Source: Bacteroidota bacterium
GTDB lineage: Bacteria; Bacteroidota; Bacteroidia; UKL13-3
Direction: 5' to 3'
Length of the DNA: 43,912 nt
Assembly: GCA_025359805.1 (NCBI GenBank)
Contig: JANYDU010000007.1
Span: forward strand, 1 to 43,912
Positions within the stretch are counted from its first letter, which is position 1; the number at the start of each line of letters is the position of its first letter. The notes below the pieces were generated by a model, which saw only the letters and a list, made by a program, of their open reading frames with translations, was not told the DNA's origin and did no database searches. The translations under genes and the position numbers were made by a program. Below are positions 27,115-34,926 of the stretch, in pieces.

Positions 27115-27990
27115 TTGGAAAAACCAAAAGGAAAATTAATCTCCATTGGAGGTGCAGAAGATAAAGGTACAGATTTAGAGCAAGGGTTTGTTCAACGCAA
27201 TCGTTTAAACTTTTTTGAACTGGGTATTTTAAAGCGCATAGTTGATGAGGTTGGCGGAACAGAAAAACGTATTGAAGTCATCACAACAGCTTCGTCTATT
27301 CCACAAGAAGTTGGAGAAAATTATATGGATGCGTTTGGAAAAATTGGCTGCACAAATATTGGTGTGATGGATATTCGTAATCGTGAAGATGCTGCCAAAC
27401 AAGAATATATTGATAGAATAAAAGCGTGTGATGGTGTGATGTTTTCAGGAGGAGATCAATTACGTTTAACCAGTATTTTTGGTGGTACAGATATTTACCA
27501 ACTATTACAAGATAGATTATTAGAAGAAGAAGGATTTGTAATTGCAGGAACAAGTGCTGGAGCAATGGCAATGAGCAATACCATGATTTATCAAGGGAAA
27601 AGTGATTTGGCACATTTAAAAGGCGAAGTAAAATTAACAACCGGATTAGCTTTTGTTGCCAATGTAATTATTGATTCGCACTTTGATAAACGTGGACGAT
27701 TTAACCGATTGGCACAAGCGGTTGCAAGTAATCCGCAATGCACAGGAATTGGTTTGGGTGAAGATACCGGAGTAATTATTACCGAAGGAAATCATATTGA
27801 AGTAGTAGGAAGCGGTGCTGTTGTTATTGTTGATGGAAAAGATATCAGGCATTCAAACATTACCGATGTGAGTATTGGCGAACCTATTTCAGTTGAAAAT
27901 ATTAGAGTAAATATTTTAGTAAGAGGAAATGGTTACTTACTGAAAGAGAGAAAATTTATACAGAATGTAGTTGAAGGAGTGGTTGTTTAA
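27115..27990 (+). CDS. cphB: Cyanophycinase CphB
   Basis: This cytoplasmic serine peptidase of the S51 class cuts cyanophycin into beta-Asp-Arg dipeptides. The 291-residue product starts at a TTG at 27115, since no in-frame ATG lies near the family's usual N-terminus (KGKLISIGGAEDK). The catalytic residues are readable: Ser147 in AGTSAGAM, His189 in DSHFDKRGR and Glu216 in GLGEDTG. Their spacing (42 and 27 residues) equals that of Ser132, His174 and Glu201 recalled for Synechocystis CphB. FSGGDQ at 110-115 is the binding loop. The gene is divergent from cphA and convergent with the isoaspartyl peptidase that would process its products. Confidence 0.97.
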   Translation: MEKPKGKLISIGGAEDKGTDLEQGFVQRNRLNFFELGILKRIVDEVGGTEKRIEVITTASSIPQEVGENYMDAFGKIGCTNIGVMDIRNREDAAKQEYIDRIKACDGVMFSGGDQLRLTSIFGGTDIYQLLQDRLLEEEGFVIAGTSAGAMAMSNTMIYQGKSDLAHLKGEVKLTTGLAFVANVIIDSHFDKRGRFNRLAQAVASNPQCTGIGLGEDTGVIITEGNHIEVVGSGAVVIVDGKDIRHSNITDVSIGEPISVENIRVNILVRGNGYLLKERKFIQNVVEGVVV

Positions 27991-28002
27991 CAACACTTTT
28001 TT
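27982..28002 (+). terminator. Weak terminator-like hairpin at the end of cphB
   Basis: A 5-bp stem (GTTGT with ACAAC) contains the cphB stop codon and is followed by AC and six T. The stem is short and AT-rich, so this is a weak candidate between two convergent genes. Confidence 0.3.
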
Positions 28003-28941
28003 CTATTCATAAATTTTCACAACCGTTTCTTCTCCTTCTTTTTTCCAAGCACGGTACATGCCTTCTGAGTTAAATGGCAGTTCTATATTTCCATCTTTAT
28101 CAATGGCAATTAGTCCACCTTCTCCACCCATTTTTACTAATTTATCTTTCACCACATAATCACAAGCAGCTTTTAATGTAAGCCCTTTATATTCCATTAA
28201 ACAACTAATATCATAAGCAACAACTGCGCGAATAAAAAACTCTCCGTGCCCAGTACAACTAATGGCGCATGTATTGTTATTTGCATAAGTTCCTGCGCCA
28301 ATAATTGGCGAATCACCTACACGACCATAGCGTTTATTAGTCATCCCTCCAGTAGAAGTAGCTGCTGCTAAATTTCCTTTTATATCAATTGCCACTGCGC
28401 CAACGGTTCCAAATTTTTTTTCTCCTTTTTCGGTTTTATCACTATGATCTAATTGATAAGTATCCGAATCTTTTACCGCAGTCCATTGTTGAAAACGCTC
28501 TTCGGTATAAAAATATTCATCAGGTTGAAAAGGCAAATTCATCTTCTTGGCAAACTTTGCTGCCTCGCCTCCACTTAGCATAACATGTCCTGATTTTTCT
28601 TTAATAATTCGTGCTAAATGAACAGGATTTTGTACGCTACTAATTCCGGAAACAGCTCCAGCCTCTAATGTTTTTCCATCCATAATAGCAGCATCCATTT
28701 CATGCAATCCTTTGTTAGTAAATACTGCACCTTTTCCGGCATTAAATAATGGAAAATTTTCCATGCTCATCACGGCTGCCTCTACAGCATCTAAACTACT
28801 TCCTCCTTCATCCAAAATAGTATATCCGGCATCAATAGCATTTTGTAACGCATTGGTGTATTGTGCTTCTTTTTCGGGGGTCATAAGTGAGCGAAGGATA
28901 GTTCCTGCTCCACCATGAATTGCAATAGCAAAATTTTTCAT
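28003..28941 (-). CDS. iaaA: Isoaspartyl peptidase / plant-type L-asparaginase (Ntn hydrolase)
   Basis: The 312-residue product starts at the ATG at 28941. Family marks are HGGAGT at 9-14, NAGKGAVFT at 67-75, and the self-cleavage and nucleophile site KKFGTVGAVA with Thr179, the same number as the catalytic Thr of E. coli EcAIII. The following GGMTNKRYGRVGDSPIIGAG (197-216) forms the substrate-binding and glycine-rich region. The proenzyme cleaves before Thr179 into alpha and beta chains and hydrolyses isoaspartyl dipeptides, including beta-Asp-Arg from cyanophycinase, and with lower efficiency asparagine. Its position next to cphB makes the dipeptidase role in cyanophycin breakdown the best call. 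No signal peptide is present, so it is cytoplasmic. Confidence 0.94.
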   Translation of the reverse strand: MKNFAIAIHGGAGTILRSLMTPEKEAQYTNALQNAIDAGYTILDEGGSSLDAVEAAVMSMENFPLFNAGKGAVFTNKGLHEMDAAIMDGKTLEAGAVSGISSVQNPVHLARIIKEKSGHVMLSGGEAAKFAKKMNLPFQPDEYFYTEERFQQWTAVKDSDTYQLDHSDKTEKGEKKFGTVGAVAIDIKGNLAAATSTGGMTNKRYGRVGDSPIIGAGTYANNNTCAISCTGHGEFFIRAVVAYDISCLMEYKGLTLKAACDYVVKDKLVKMGGEGGLIAIDKDGNIELPFNSEGMYRAWKKEGEETVVKIYE

Positions 28942-29134
28942 GAGGCAAATGTAATTTCTTTTTTAATCGTGGAACAATACAATCAGCATATTTCCATCCA
29001 ACTTATTTGCATCAGCAAAATAGATCTTATTGATATTTCTGATTAAGCATTCTTATAAACTTTCTGATATCATTAAGAATTATTATGGAATGCTAAAACC
29101 TCTGGCTCATCTATAATAAATGCTGCAAAAATTT

Positions 29135-29404
29135 TTACCATTTAATCCTTTTAACAACCCTGTTTGAGTGTCCAGCAAAATACCACATACATCCCAACCT
29201 CTCACACCCGTGAAGTGTATTTGAAGTATAGTTGCCAGCTATTTTTACATATATTTCACAAGCCGAATTCGGTTTAACGGAATCATATACAAGCTGACCG
29301 TAAGTATGATAAAGTCCTTTTGGATATTTGTGATAAGAAGTTTGTGCTTGAGTTTTTAAAAGAGATAATACAATTGTAAAGGCAAGTGCCTAGTAATATT
29401 TCAT
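29135..29404 (-). pseudogene. Small exported protein gene interrupted by an in-frame TAG at codon 5
   Basis: Reading the minus strand from an ATG at 29404 gives a frame that runs to a TAA at 29135-29137 with one internal stop, TAG at 29390-29392 (codon 5). Ignoring it, the product is 89 residues including the amber position, with a convincing export signal (ALAFTIVLSLLKTQAQ), then a mature part with four Cys (ACEIYV, HGCERLGCMWYF) and a basic end. No ATG, GTG or TTG restart exists between the TAG and the signal core. A conserved-looking signal peptide with a stop inside suggests recent inactivation, a sequencing error, or an unusual start. The family is not recognised. It sits in the 527-nt gap between iaaA and the alpha/beta hydrolase; 28942-29134 holds nothing else I can support. 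Confidence 0.6.
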
Positions 29405-29468
29405 TTTAATGTGTTGGTTTCTTTTGTTCCCTAATTTAAAAGCATTGTAACTTCAAATATGCAGCTTA

Positions 29469-30284
29469 TTATTTTAAGCTGAAAAGGTTTAAAAAAATTT
29501 GTTTGGTTTCAGGTGTAGCTAATTCATGTTTTTTGCGAACTATAAAAATTTGTCGATTGCTTAATTTTCTGATATAGGCAATCATTTTTTGAGGTGGCGT
29601 GATGTAGTCATTGTTACCCACAACTAAGATTACGTTGATGGAATGTTCTTCAATTAATCTAAAGAACATATTAAAATTGGTTCGAAGTTTTCGTTGCGAA
29701 TACCATGTTTTATAAACCTTTTCTAAACGTTTAGGCTGGCCAATAAATTTAGAGGAAAATAGATACACCGAACGGTTTAATATTTTGATACGATTTAAAA
29801 ATTTCACCCAATTTAATAATACCTGATGATGGTTCACAAAATATCTAAATATCCTTAGCCCAAAATAATTTCCAGTAGTAAAATTTAAAAACCTGTTGAA
29901 GCCAAATGTAGGTGGAGATAATAAAATAAGGTACTCTATTCTATCCGGAAATTTTCTAACCAAAGCCCTTGCCATTCGTGCGCCCATGCTGAATGAACAA
30001 ACCGAAAATTTTCGTGCAACGAGGTGTTCTTGCTTAGCAATCTCCAGTACAATTTCTTTCATATCGCTTTCAGTAAAATCCATTTCCTCTCTCCACTCCG
30101 ATTTTCCATGCCAAAAAAAATCGATGGCTATGATGGTAAAATAATCTTCCAAAACATCTTCAAAATAACCAAAATCATTTCCTGTTTGATTGTAGCCATG
30201 AAATGCAACAAGCACCTTTTTACCCTTACCAAAACGGTAATATGAAATTGGAGATTTTTTGTATAAAAAAAGTTGTTGTTGCAT
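29469..30284 (-). CDS. Alpha/beta hydrolase
   Basis: From the ATG at 30284 the product has 271 residues; a longer frame to 30344 adds 20 unsupported residues. The fold marks are the oxyanion turn AFHGYNQTG (27-35), the nucleophile elbow SFSMG with Ser99 (Ser replaces the first Gly of GxSxG), the acid Asp226 in GNNDYITPP and His253 in KKHELATPE. A cap of about 70 residues, rich in aromatic and basic residues, lies between 130 and 205. No signal peptide is present. The substrate is unknown; esterase, lipase and thioesterase roles are all possible. It is divergent from glnN across a 238-nt gap, with no obvious metabolic link. Confidence 0.87.
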   Translation of the reverse strand: MQQQLFLYKKSPISYYRFGKGKKVLVAFHGYNQTGNDFGYFEDVLEDYFTIIAIDFFWHGKSEWREEMDFTESDMKEIVLEIAKQEHLVARKFSVCSFSMGARMARALVRKFPDRIEYLILLSPPTFGFNRFLNFTTGNYFGLRIFRYFVNHHQVLLNWVKFLNRIKILNRSVYLFSSKFIGQPKRLEKVYKTWYSQRKLRTNFNMFFRLIEEHSINVILVVGNNDYITPPQKMIAYIRKLSNRQIFIVRKKHELATPETKQIFLNLFSLK

Positions 30285-30461
30285 TTGAGGTATAAATGTA
30301 ATTATTGTAGGGTTAAAAAAATTATTCCTATTCCCATTTGTCAAAAAATATGTTTTTCAACTATGGCGTAATTTAGCATGAACTATGATATCATTCATCA
30401 TATTATTCTTCAATAAAAAAAAGTGTTTGATAAAAGTTTTAGATTTCATTATAGATTTTTA

Positions 30462-30469
30462 TATATTTC
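30462..30469 (+). promoter_or_regulatory. Weak -7 candidate upstream of glnN
   Basis: TATATTTC differs from TAnnTTTG only in the last base and lies 53 nt before the glnN ATG. The same 238-nt gap holds a 10-bp palindrome, ATGATATCAT at 30385-30394, which could be an operator but may be chance in AT-rich DNA. Confidence 0.3.
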
Positions 30470-30522
30470 GCCAGTTTATTTCTCTTCATATTCCATTTTT
30501 AAATTATTAAATATATCTATCA

Positions 30523-32706
30523 ATGTCGACTCTCCGATTTAAAGCATTAGAAACTGTTCAACACAGAAAAAAAATTACAGTAACAGCTCCATCACAAAAA
30601 GTATCTGATTATTTTAATAGCAATGTTTTTAATGATACTGCAATGAAAAAATTTCTTTCCAAAGAAGCTTATCAAGCAGTAAACAATGCCATAAAAAATG
30701 GAGATAAAATAGATAGAGCAATTGCTGGGCATGTAGCAACAGGAATGAAAAACTGGGCTATGAGTAAAGATGCCACACATTATACACATTGGTTTCAACC
30801 ATTAACAGGAGCAACAGCCGAAAAGCATGATGCTTTTTTTGAACCAACAGATGATGGAGGATCTGAAGAAAAATTTAGTGGAAATGCTTTAGTACAACAA
30901 GAGCCAGATGCATCAAGTTTTCCTAGCGGGGGGTTAAGAAACACTTTTGAGGCCAGAGGGTATACCGCTTGGGATCCTTCTTCACCTGCATTTATTATGG
31001 AAGGCACAAATGGAAAAACATTATGTATTCCAACCATTTTTGTAGCTTATACCGGAGAAGCCTTAGATTATAAAGCTCCTTTACTAAAAGCACTTCATGC
31101 CGTTGAAAAGGCAGTAGTAGATGTTTGTTCTTCTTACTTTGATAAAAATGTAAAAAAATCATTTGCCTCTTTAGGTATTGAACAAGAATATTTTTTAGTG
31201 GATGAAGCATTATTTAATGCCCGCCCAGATTTAATGTTAACGGGTAGAACTTTACTTGGTCAATCACCAGAAAAAGGACAACAATTAGAAGATCATTATT
31301 TTGGTTCAATTCCCCCTCGTGTTTATGATTATATGTTGGACTTTGAAATTGAAGCCTACAAATTAGGTATTCCATTAAAAACACGCCACAATGAAGTTGC
31401 TCCTTCACAATTTGAATGTGCACCTATGTTTGAAGAAGTAAATTTAGCCATCGATCACAATCAATTATTAATGGATGTGATGGAAAAAGTAGCTCAAAAA
31501 CACGGATTCAAAGTATTGTTACATGAAAAACCTTTTGCAGGAGTAAATGGTTCAGGGAAACACAATAATTGGTCGCTCATTACAAATACTGGTGTAAATT
31601 TACTTTCACCTGGAAAAACTCCCGAAACCAACTTGCAGTTTTTAACATTTTTTATCAATGTAATAAAAGCTGTTCACGATCATGCCGATTTGATGAGAGC
31701 AAGCATTGCAGCAGCTGGAAACGACCATCGATTGGGAGCTAACGAAGCACCACCCGCAATCATGTCTATATTTATCGGAAGCCAATTAACACATATTTTA
31801 AATGATTTCGTAAGTAATAAAACAAGTATAAAAGTTGATTCAAAATCATCCATTGATATTAATAAAATTCCTGAAATATTATTAGATACTACAGATAGAA
31901 ATAGAACTTCACCGTTTGCATTTACAGGAAATAAATTTGAGTTTAGAGCCGTTGGTTCATCCGCAAATTCGGCAAGCGCTATGACTGTTCTAAATACCAT
32001 TATGGCAGATCAATTAAATAAATTTAAAACAGAAGTTGATGCCCTAATAAAAAAAGGAAACAAAAAAGAAGATGCAATTATTAGTGTATTAAAGAGCTAT
32101 GTAAAATCATCCAAAAATATTTTGTTTGAAGGAAATGGATATGGCAATGAATGGGTAAAAGAAGCAGCAAAACGTGGGCTTTCAAATATCAAAACAACGC
32201 CCGAAGCATTAAATGCATATATCTCAAAAAAATCAAAAGAATTATTTTCAAACAATCATATTTTTAATGCAAGAGAGTTAGATGCCCGATATGAAATTAT
32301 GCAAGAAAATTATGTGAAGAAAATTGATATTGAAGCAAAAATTTTAGCTCAATTGGCCATCTCACATGTTATTCCCTCTGCCTTAATTTATCAACAAAAA
32401 CTAAGTGAAAATGTGGCATCCTTAAAAGCAATCGGACTTAAAAAAAATAGTTATGATGCACAGCTAAAATTTATTGAAGAAATTTCTAAATATGTAAACC
32501 ACATAAGAGTGTGTGTAGAAAAGATGATTGCCGAAAATGAAAAAGCACATCATATTGAAAATACCCACAAGTGCGCTATTGCCTTTTGTCATAAAGTAAA
32601 GCCTTTGTTTGATGAAATCAGAAACAGTAGTGATGCCCTAGAATTTATTGTTGAAGACGACCTTTGGAAACTTCCAAAATACAGAGAACTTTTATTCGTG
32701 AAATAA
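30523..32706 (+). CDS. glnN: Glutamine synthetase type III
   Basis: GSIII makes glutamine from glutamate, ammonium and ATP and is the main form in Bacteroidota. The 727-residue product matches the usual size of about 725-730, far longer than GSI. It starts with the family's MSTLRFKALE-like N-terminus. The unusual N-terminal extension precedes the catalytic beta-barrel, which carries SLGIEQEYFLV (metal-binding Glu), RHNEVAPSQFECAPMFEE, and GVNGSGKHNNWS with His347 in the nucleotide site, then NRTSPFAFTGNKFEFRAVGSSAN (about 459-481). A C-terminal helical region of roughly 200 residues is typical of GSIII. The gene lies close to the cyanophycin genes, which fits ammonium recovery from stored nitrogen, but it has its own promoter region. 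Confidence 0.97.
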   Translation: MSTLRFKALETVQHRKKITVTAPSQKVSDYFNSNVFNDTAMKKFLSKEAYQAVNNAIKNGDKIDRAIAGHVATGMKNWAMSKDATHYTHWFQPLTGATAEKHDAFFEPTDDGGSEEKFSGNALVQQEPDASSFPSGGLRNTFEARGYTAWDPSSPAFIMEGTNGKTLCIPTIFVAYTGEALDYKAPLLKALHAVEKAVVDVCSSYFDKNVKKSFASLGIEQEYFLVDEALFNARPDLMLTGRTLLGQSPEKGQQLEDHYFGSIPPRVYDYMLDFEIEAYKLGIPLKTRHNEVAPSQFECAPMFEEVNLAIDHNQLLMDVMEKVAQKHGFKVLLHEKPFAGVNGSGKHNNWSLITNTGVNLLSPGKTPETNLQFLTFFINVIKAVHDHADLMRASIAAAGNDHRLGANEAPPAIMSIFIGSQLTHILNDFVSNKTSIKVDSKSSIDINKIPEILLDTTDRNRTSPFAFTGNKFEFRAVGSSANSASAMTVLNTIMADQLNKFKTEVDALIKKGNKKEDAIISVLKSYVKSSKNILFEGNGYGNEWVKEAAKRGLSNIKTTPEALNAYISKKSKELFSNNHIFNARELDARYEIMQENYVKKIDIEAKILAQLAISHVIPSALIYQQKLSENVASLKAIGLKKNSYDAQLKFIEEISKYVNHIRVCVEKMIAENEKAHHIENTHKCAIAFCHKVKPLFDEIRNSSDALEFIVEDDLWKLPKYRELLFVK

Positions 32707-32753
32707 TTTTACTATCGTTGATATAACTTTTGCTTAAACTATCATACCATAAA

Positions 32754-34826
32754 ATGATGAAAAGACTTTACTCAATTGGTTTATTTACCCTAACAATTTG
32801 CATCATATCATTGTATTCATGCAAACCTGGAAAGGGAACAATGGCTGCCGCTCGCGAAGCATTTAACAAAAAAGAGTTTTTTGTTGCTGGCGAAAATTAC
32901 AAAGCCGTTTATAGTAAAACAAAAAATAAAGACGAAAAAAATGAGGCCTGTTTTAAAACAGCCGAATGCTATCGTTTGGCAAATGATATGAAGAATGCCG
33001 AAAACTGGTATCGTAAAACAGTAAAAAGTGACCCTAAAAATGCCGATGCACAAATAAAATTAGCTCAAGCACTTAAAGGAAATCAAAAATTCTCAGATGC
33101 TATTATTGAGTTTAATGCGTATAAAAAATTAAACCCAACCTCCAATACCGAAGAAGTAGAAAAACAAATAAAAGGGTGCGAAAATGCCCTTAAATGGAAG
33201 AATGAAAAAACTCGTTATATCATTGAAAATGTAAAGGCATTAAACAGCAAGTGGAGTGATTTTGCACCGATGTGGTATAAAAAAGATCAACTGTATTTTA
33301 CTTCTGATAGAGACAAAGGTGTAAACTCAAAAATGTATGGATGGACTGGTAATCAATTTACCGATTTATACACCGTTACTTGGAAGGCAGAAAAAAAATC
33401 GCCAAACGTTATTAAATATGGTATCCCTGCTTTGGTTGATAAAGATAAAATTAATACACCATACAATGATGGTACTGCCGCCTTCGATTCAAAATTTGGA
33501 ACCATGTATTATACCCAATGTAGTGGTAAAGATGGGAAAGGAAAATATTGCCGCATTTATTCCTCAACTGCTTCGGGAAGCGAATGGACAGATCCTGCAC
33601 CACTTTCATTTAGTACCGATTCATTTACTTGCGGACATCCGAGTTTAACGAAAGATGGACAAACAATGTATTTTGTGTCTGATATGCCAGGTGGTTATGG
33701 TGGAAAAGATATTTATTTTGTTACGTATTCTAAACGCGGAAAAACTTGGGGCGACCCTGTAAATTTAGGTCCTGTAATTAATACCTCTGGTGATGAAATG
33801 TATCCATTTATTCATGAAGATGGAACGCTTTATTTTTCATCAAACGGACATACAGGTTTAGGAGGAGTAGATATATTTTTTGCTAAAGGTTCTACAACTG
33901 AATGGAGCGATCCTGTTAATATGAAAACTCCTATAAATTCTGGTGGTGATGATTTTAGTATGATACTTTCAAAAGATAAAGAAAGTGGATTTTTTGCATC
34001 AAACAGAGAAGGAGGAAAAGGGCAAGATGATATTTATAGATTTTATATGACACCGCTAATTTTTACTTTAAGTGGAGTAGCTCGTGATGTAAAAACAAAA
34101 GAGATTTTACCTAATACCGTTTTAACTATTACCAACAGTACTGATTCAGGAAAATTAGTCATCAAAACAGATGCTGCCGGTTCTTATAAAATTATTATAA
34201 AACCTCGAACAGATTATGAGTTATTTGGTGCACACGAAGATTATTATGATAGTAAATTAGAATTTCAAACCACAAAGGGATTAGAACAATCTACTGATTT
34301 AGTCCAAGATTTTTTGCTTGATCCATTTGATTACGAAAGGGTATTTACTTTGGAAGGAATTTATTATGATTTGGATAAAGCAGATCTTCGCCCTCGTTCA
34401 AAAGAAATATTAGATACGATTGTTCAATTGATGAATCGCTATCCAAAAATTAGATTAGAGTTAGGTTCCCATACTGATTGTAGAGCAGACTCATTATACA
34501 ACGAAGCACTCTCACAAAGACGTGCAGATTCAGCAGTAAATTACATTGGAACAAAAGGAGTTGATATTGTTCGGTTGGTTGCAAAAGGATATGGCGAAAC
34601 TAAATTAGTAAATGATTGTGCATGTGAAGGAACTTGGGTTAAACGCGCCTGTACAGAAGAAGAACATCAATTAAACAGACGTACAACTTTTAAATTATTG
34701 GATAATAAATACATTCCAAAAAATAAAGAAGAAATGAAAGGTGCCGGAGATAAAACACTATCACCAAATAAAGATGGCAAAACACCTGGAACAAATAAAC
34801 CCGGGCAACAGCCAATCAAAAAATAA
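32754..34826 (+). CDS. PorE-like OmpA-family lipoprotein (TPR, beta-propeller, CRD, OmpA)
   Basis: The preferred start is the ATG at 32754 (690 residues); an in-frame TTG at 32730 would precede it by 8 codons. A lipoprotein signal ends in the lipobox LYSC with Cys23. Next come TPR-like helices at about 30-150 (AECYRLANDMKNAENWYRKT), a PD40-type beta-propeller at about 165-440 (MYFVSDMPGGYGGKDIYFV, LYFSSNGHTGLGGVDIFFA), a carboxypeptidase-regulatory-like domain at about 445-530, and an OmpA peptidoglycan-binding domain at about 530-652 (LELGSHTDCRAD, ALSQRRADS). This is the exact layout of Porphyromonas gingivalis PorE (PG1058), a type IX secretion component that ties the outer-membrane machinery to peptidoglycan. 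It stands before a closely related gene, separated by a terminator. Confidence 0.88.
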   Translation: MMKRLYSIGLFTLTICIISLYSCKPGKGTMAAAREAFNKKEFFVAGENYKAVYSKTKNKDEKNEACFKTAECYRLANDMKNAENWYRKTVKSDPKNADAQIKLAQALKGNQKFSDAIIEFNAYKKLNPTSNTEEVEKQIKGCENALKWKNEKTRYIIENVKALNSKWSDFAPMWYKKDQLYFTSDRDKGVNSKMYGWTGNQFTDLYTVTWKAEKKSPNVIKYGIPALVDKDKINTPYNDGTAAFDSKFGTMYYTQCSGKDGKGKYCRIYSSTASGSEWTDPAPLSFSTDSFTCGHPSLTKDGQTMYFVSDMPGGYGGKDIYFVTYSKRGKTWGDPVNLGPVINTSGDEMYPFIHEDGTLYFSSNGHTGLGGVDIFFAKGSTTEWSDPVNMKTPINSGGDDFSMILSKDKESGFFASNREGGKGQDDIYRFYMTPLIFTLSGVARDVKTKEILPNTVLTITNSTDSGKLVIKTDAAGSYKIIIKPRTDYELFGAHEDYYDSKLEFQTTKGLEQSTDLVQDFLLDPFDYERVFTLEGIYYDLDKADLRPRSKEILDTIVQLMNRYPKIRLELGSHTDCRADSLYNEALSQRRADSAVNYIGTKGVDIVRLVAKGYGETKLVNDCACEGTWVKRACTEEEHQLNRRTTFKLLDNKYIPKNKEEMKGAGDKTLSPNKDGKTPGTNKPGQQPIKK

Positions 34827-34834
34827 AAGATAAT

Positions 34835-34868
34835 AAAAGCCTTTCGAAAATTCGGAAGGCTTTTTTAA
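34835..34868 (+). terminator. Rho-independent terminator between the two PorE-like genes
   Basis: A 14-bp stem (AAAAGCCTTTCGAA with TTCGGAAGGCTTTT, one G-U pair) with a tight A-rich loop runs into six T. It begins 8 nt after the stop codon and implies that the second PorE-like gene has its own promoter. Confidence 0.9.
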
Positions 34869-34926
34869 TACTATTTAATATCCGTTTACATTTCTTTTTT
34901 CGTTTAATTTGAACCAACAAAAATCT

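Noticed and set aside
29073..29141. 22-codon frame overlapping the end of the amber-interrupted gene
   Set aside because: Too short and featureless to support; only the overlap with the previous stop suggested coupling.
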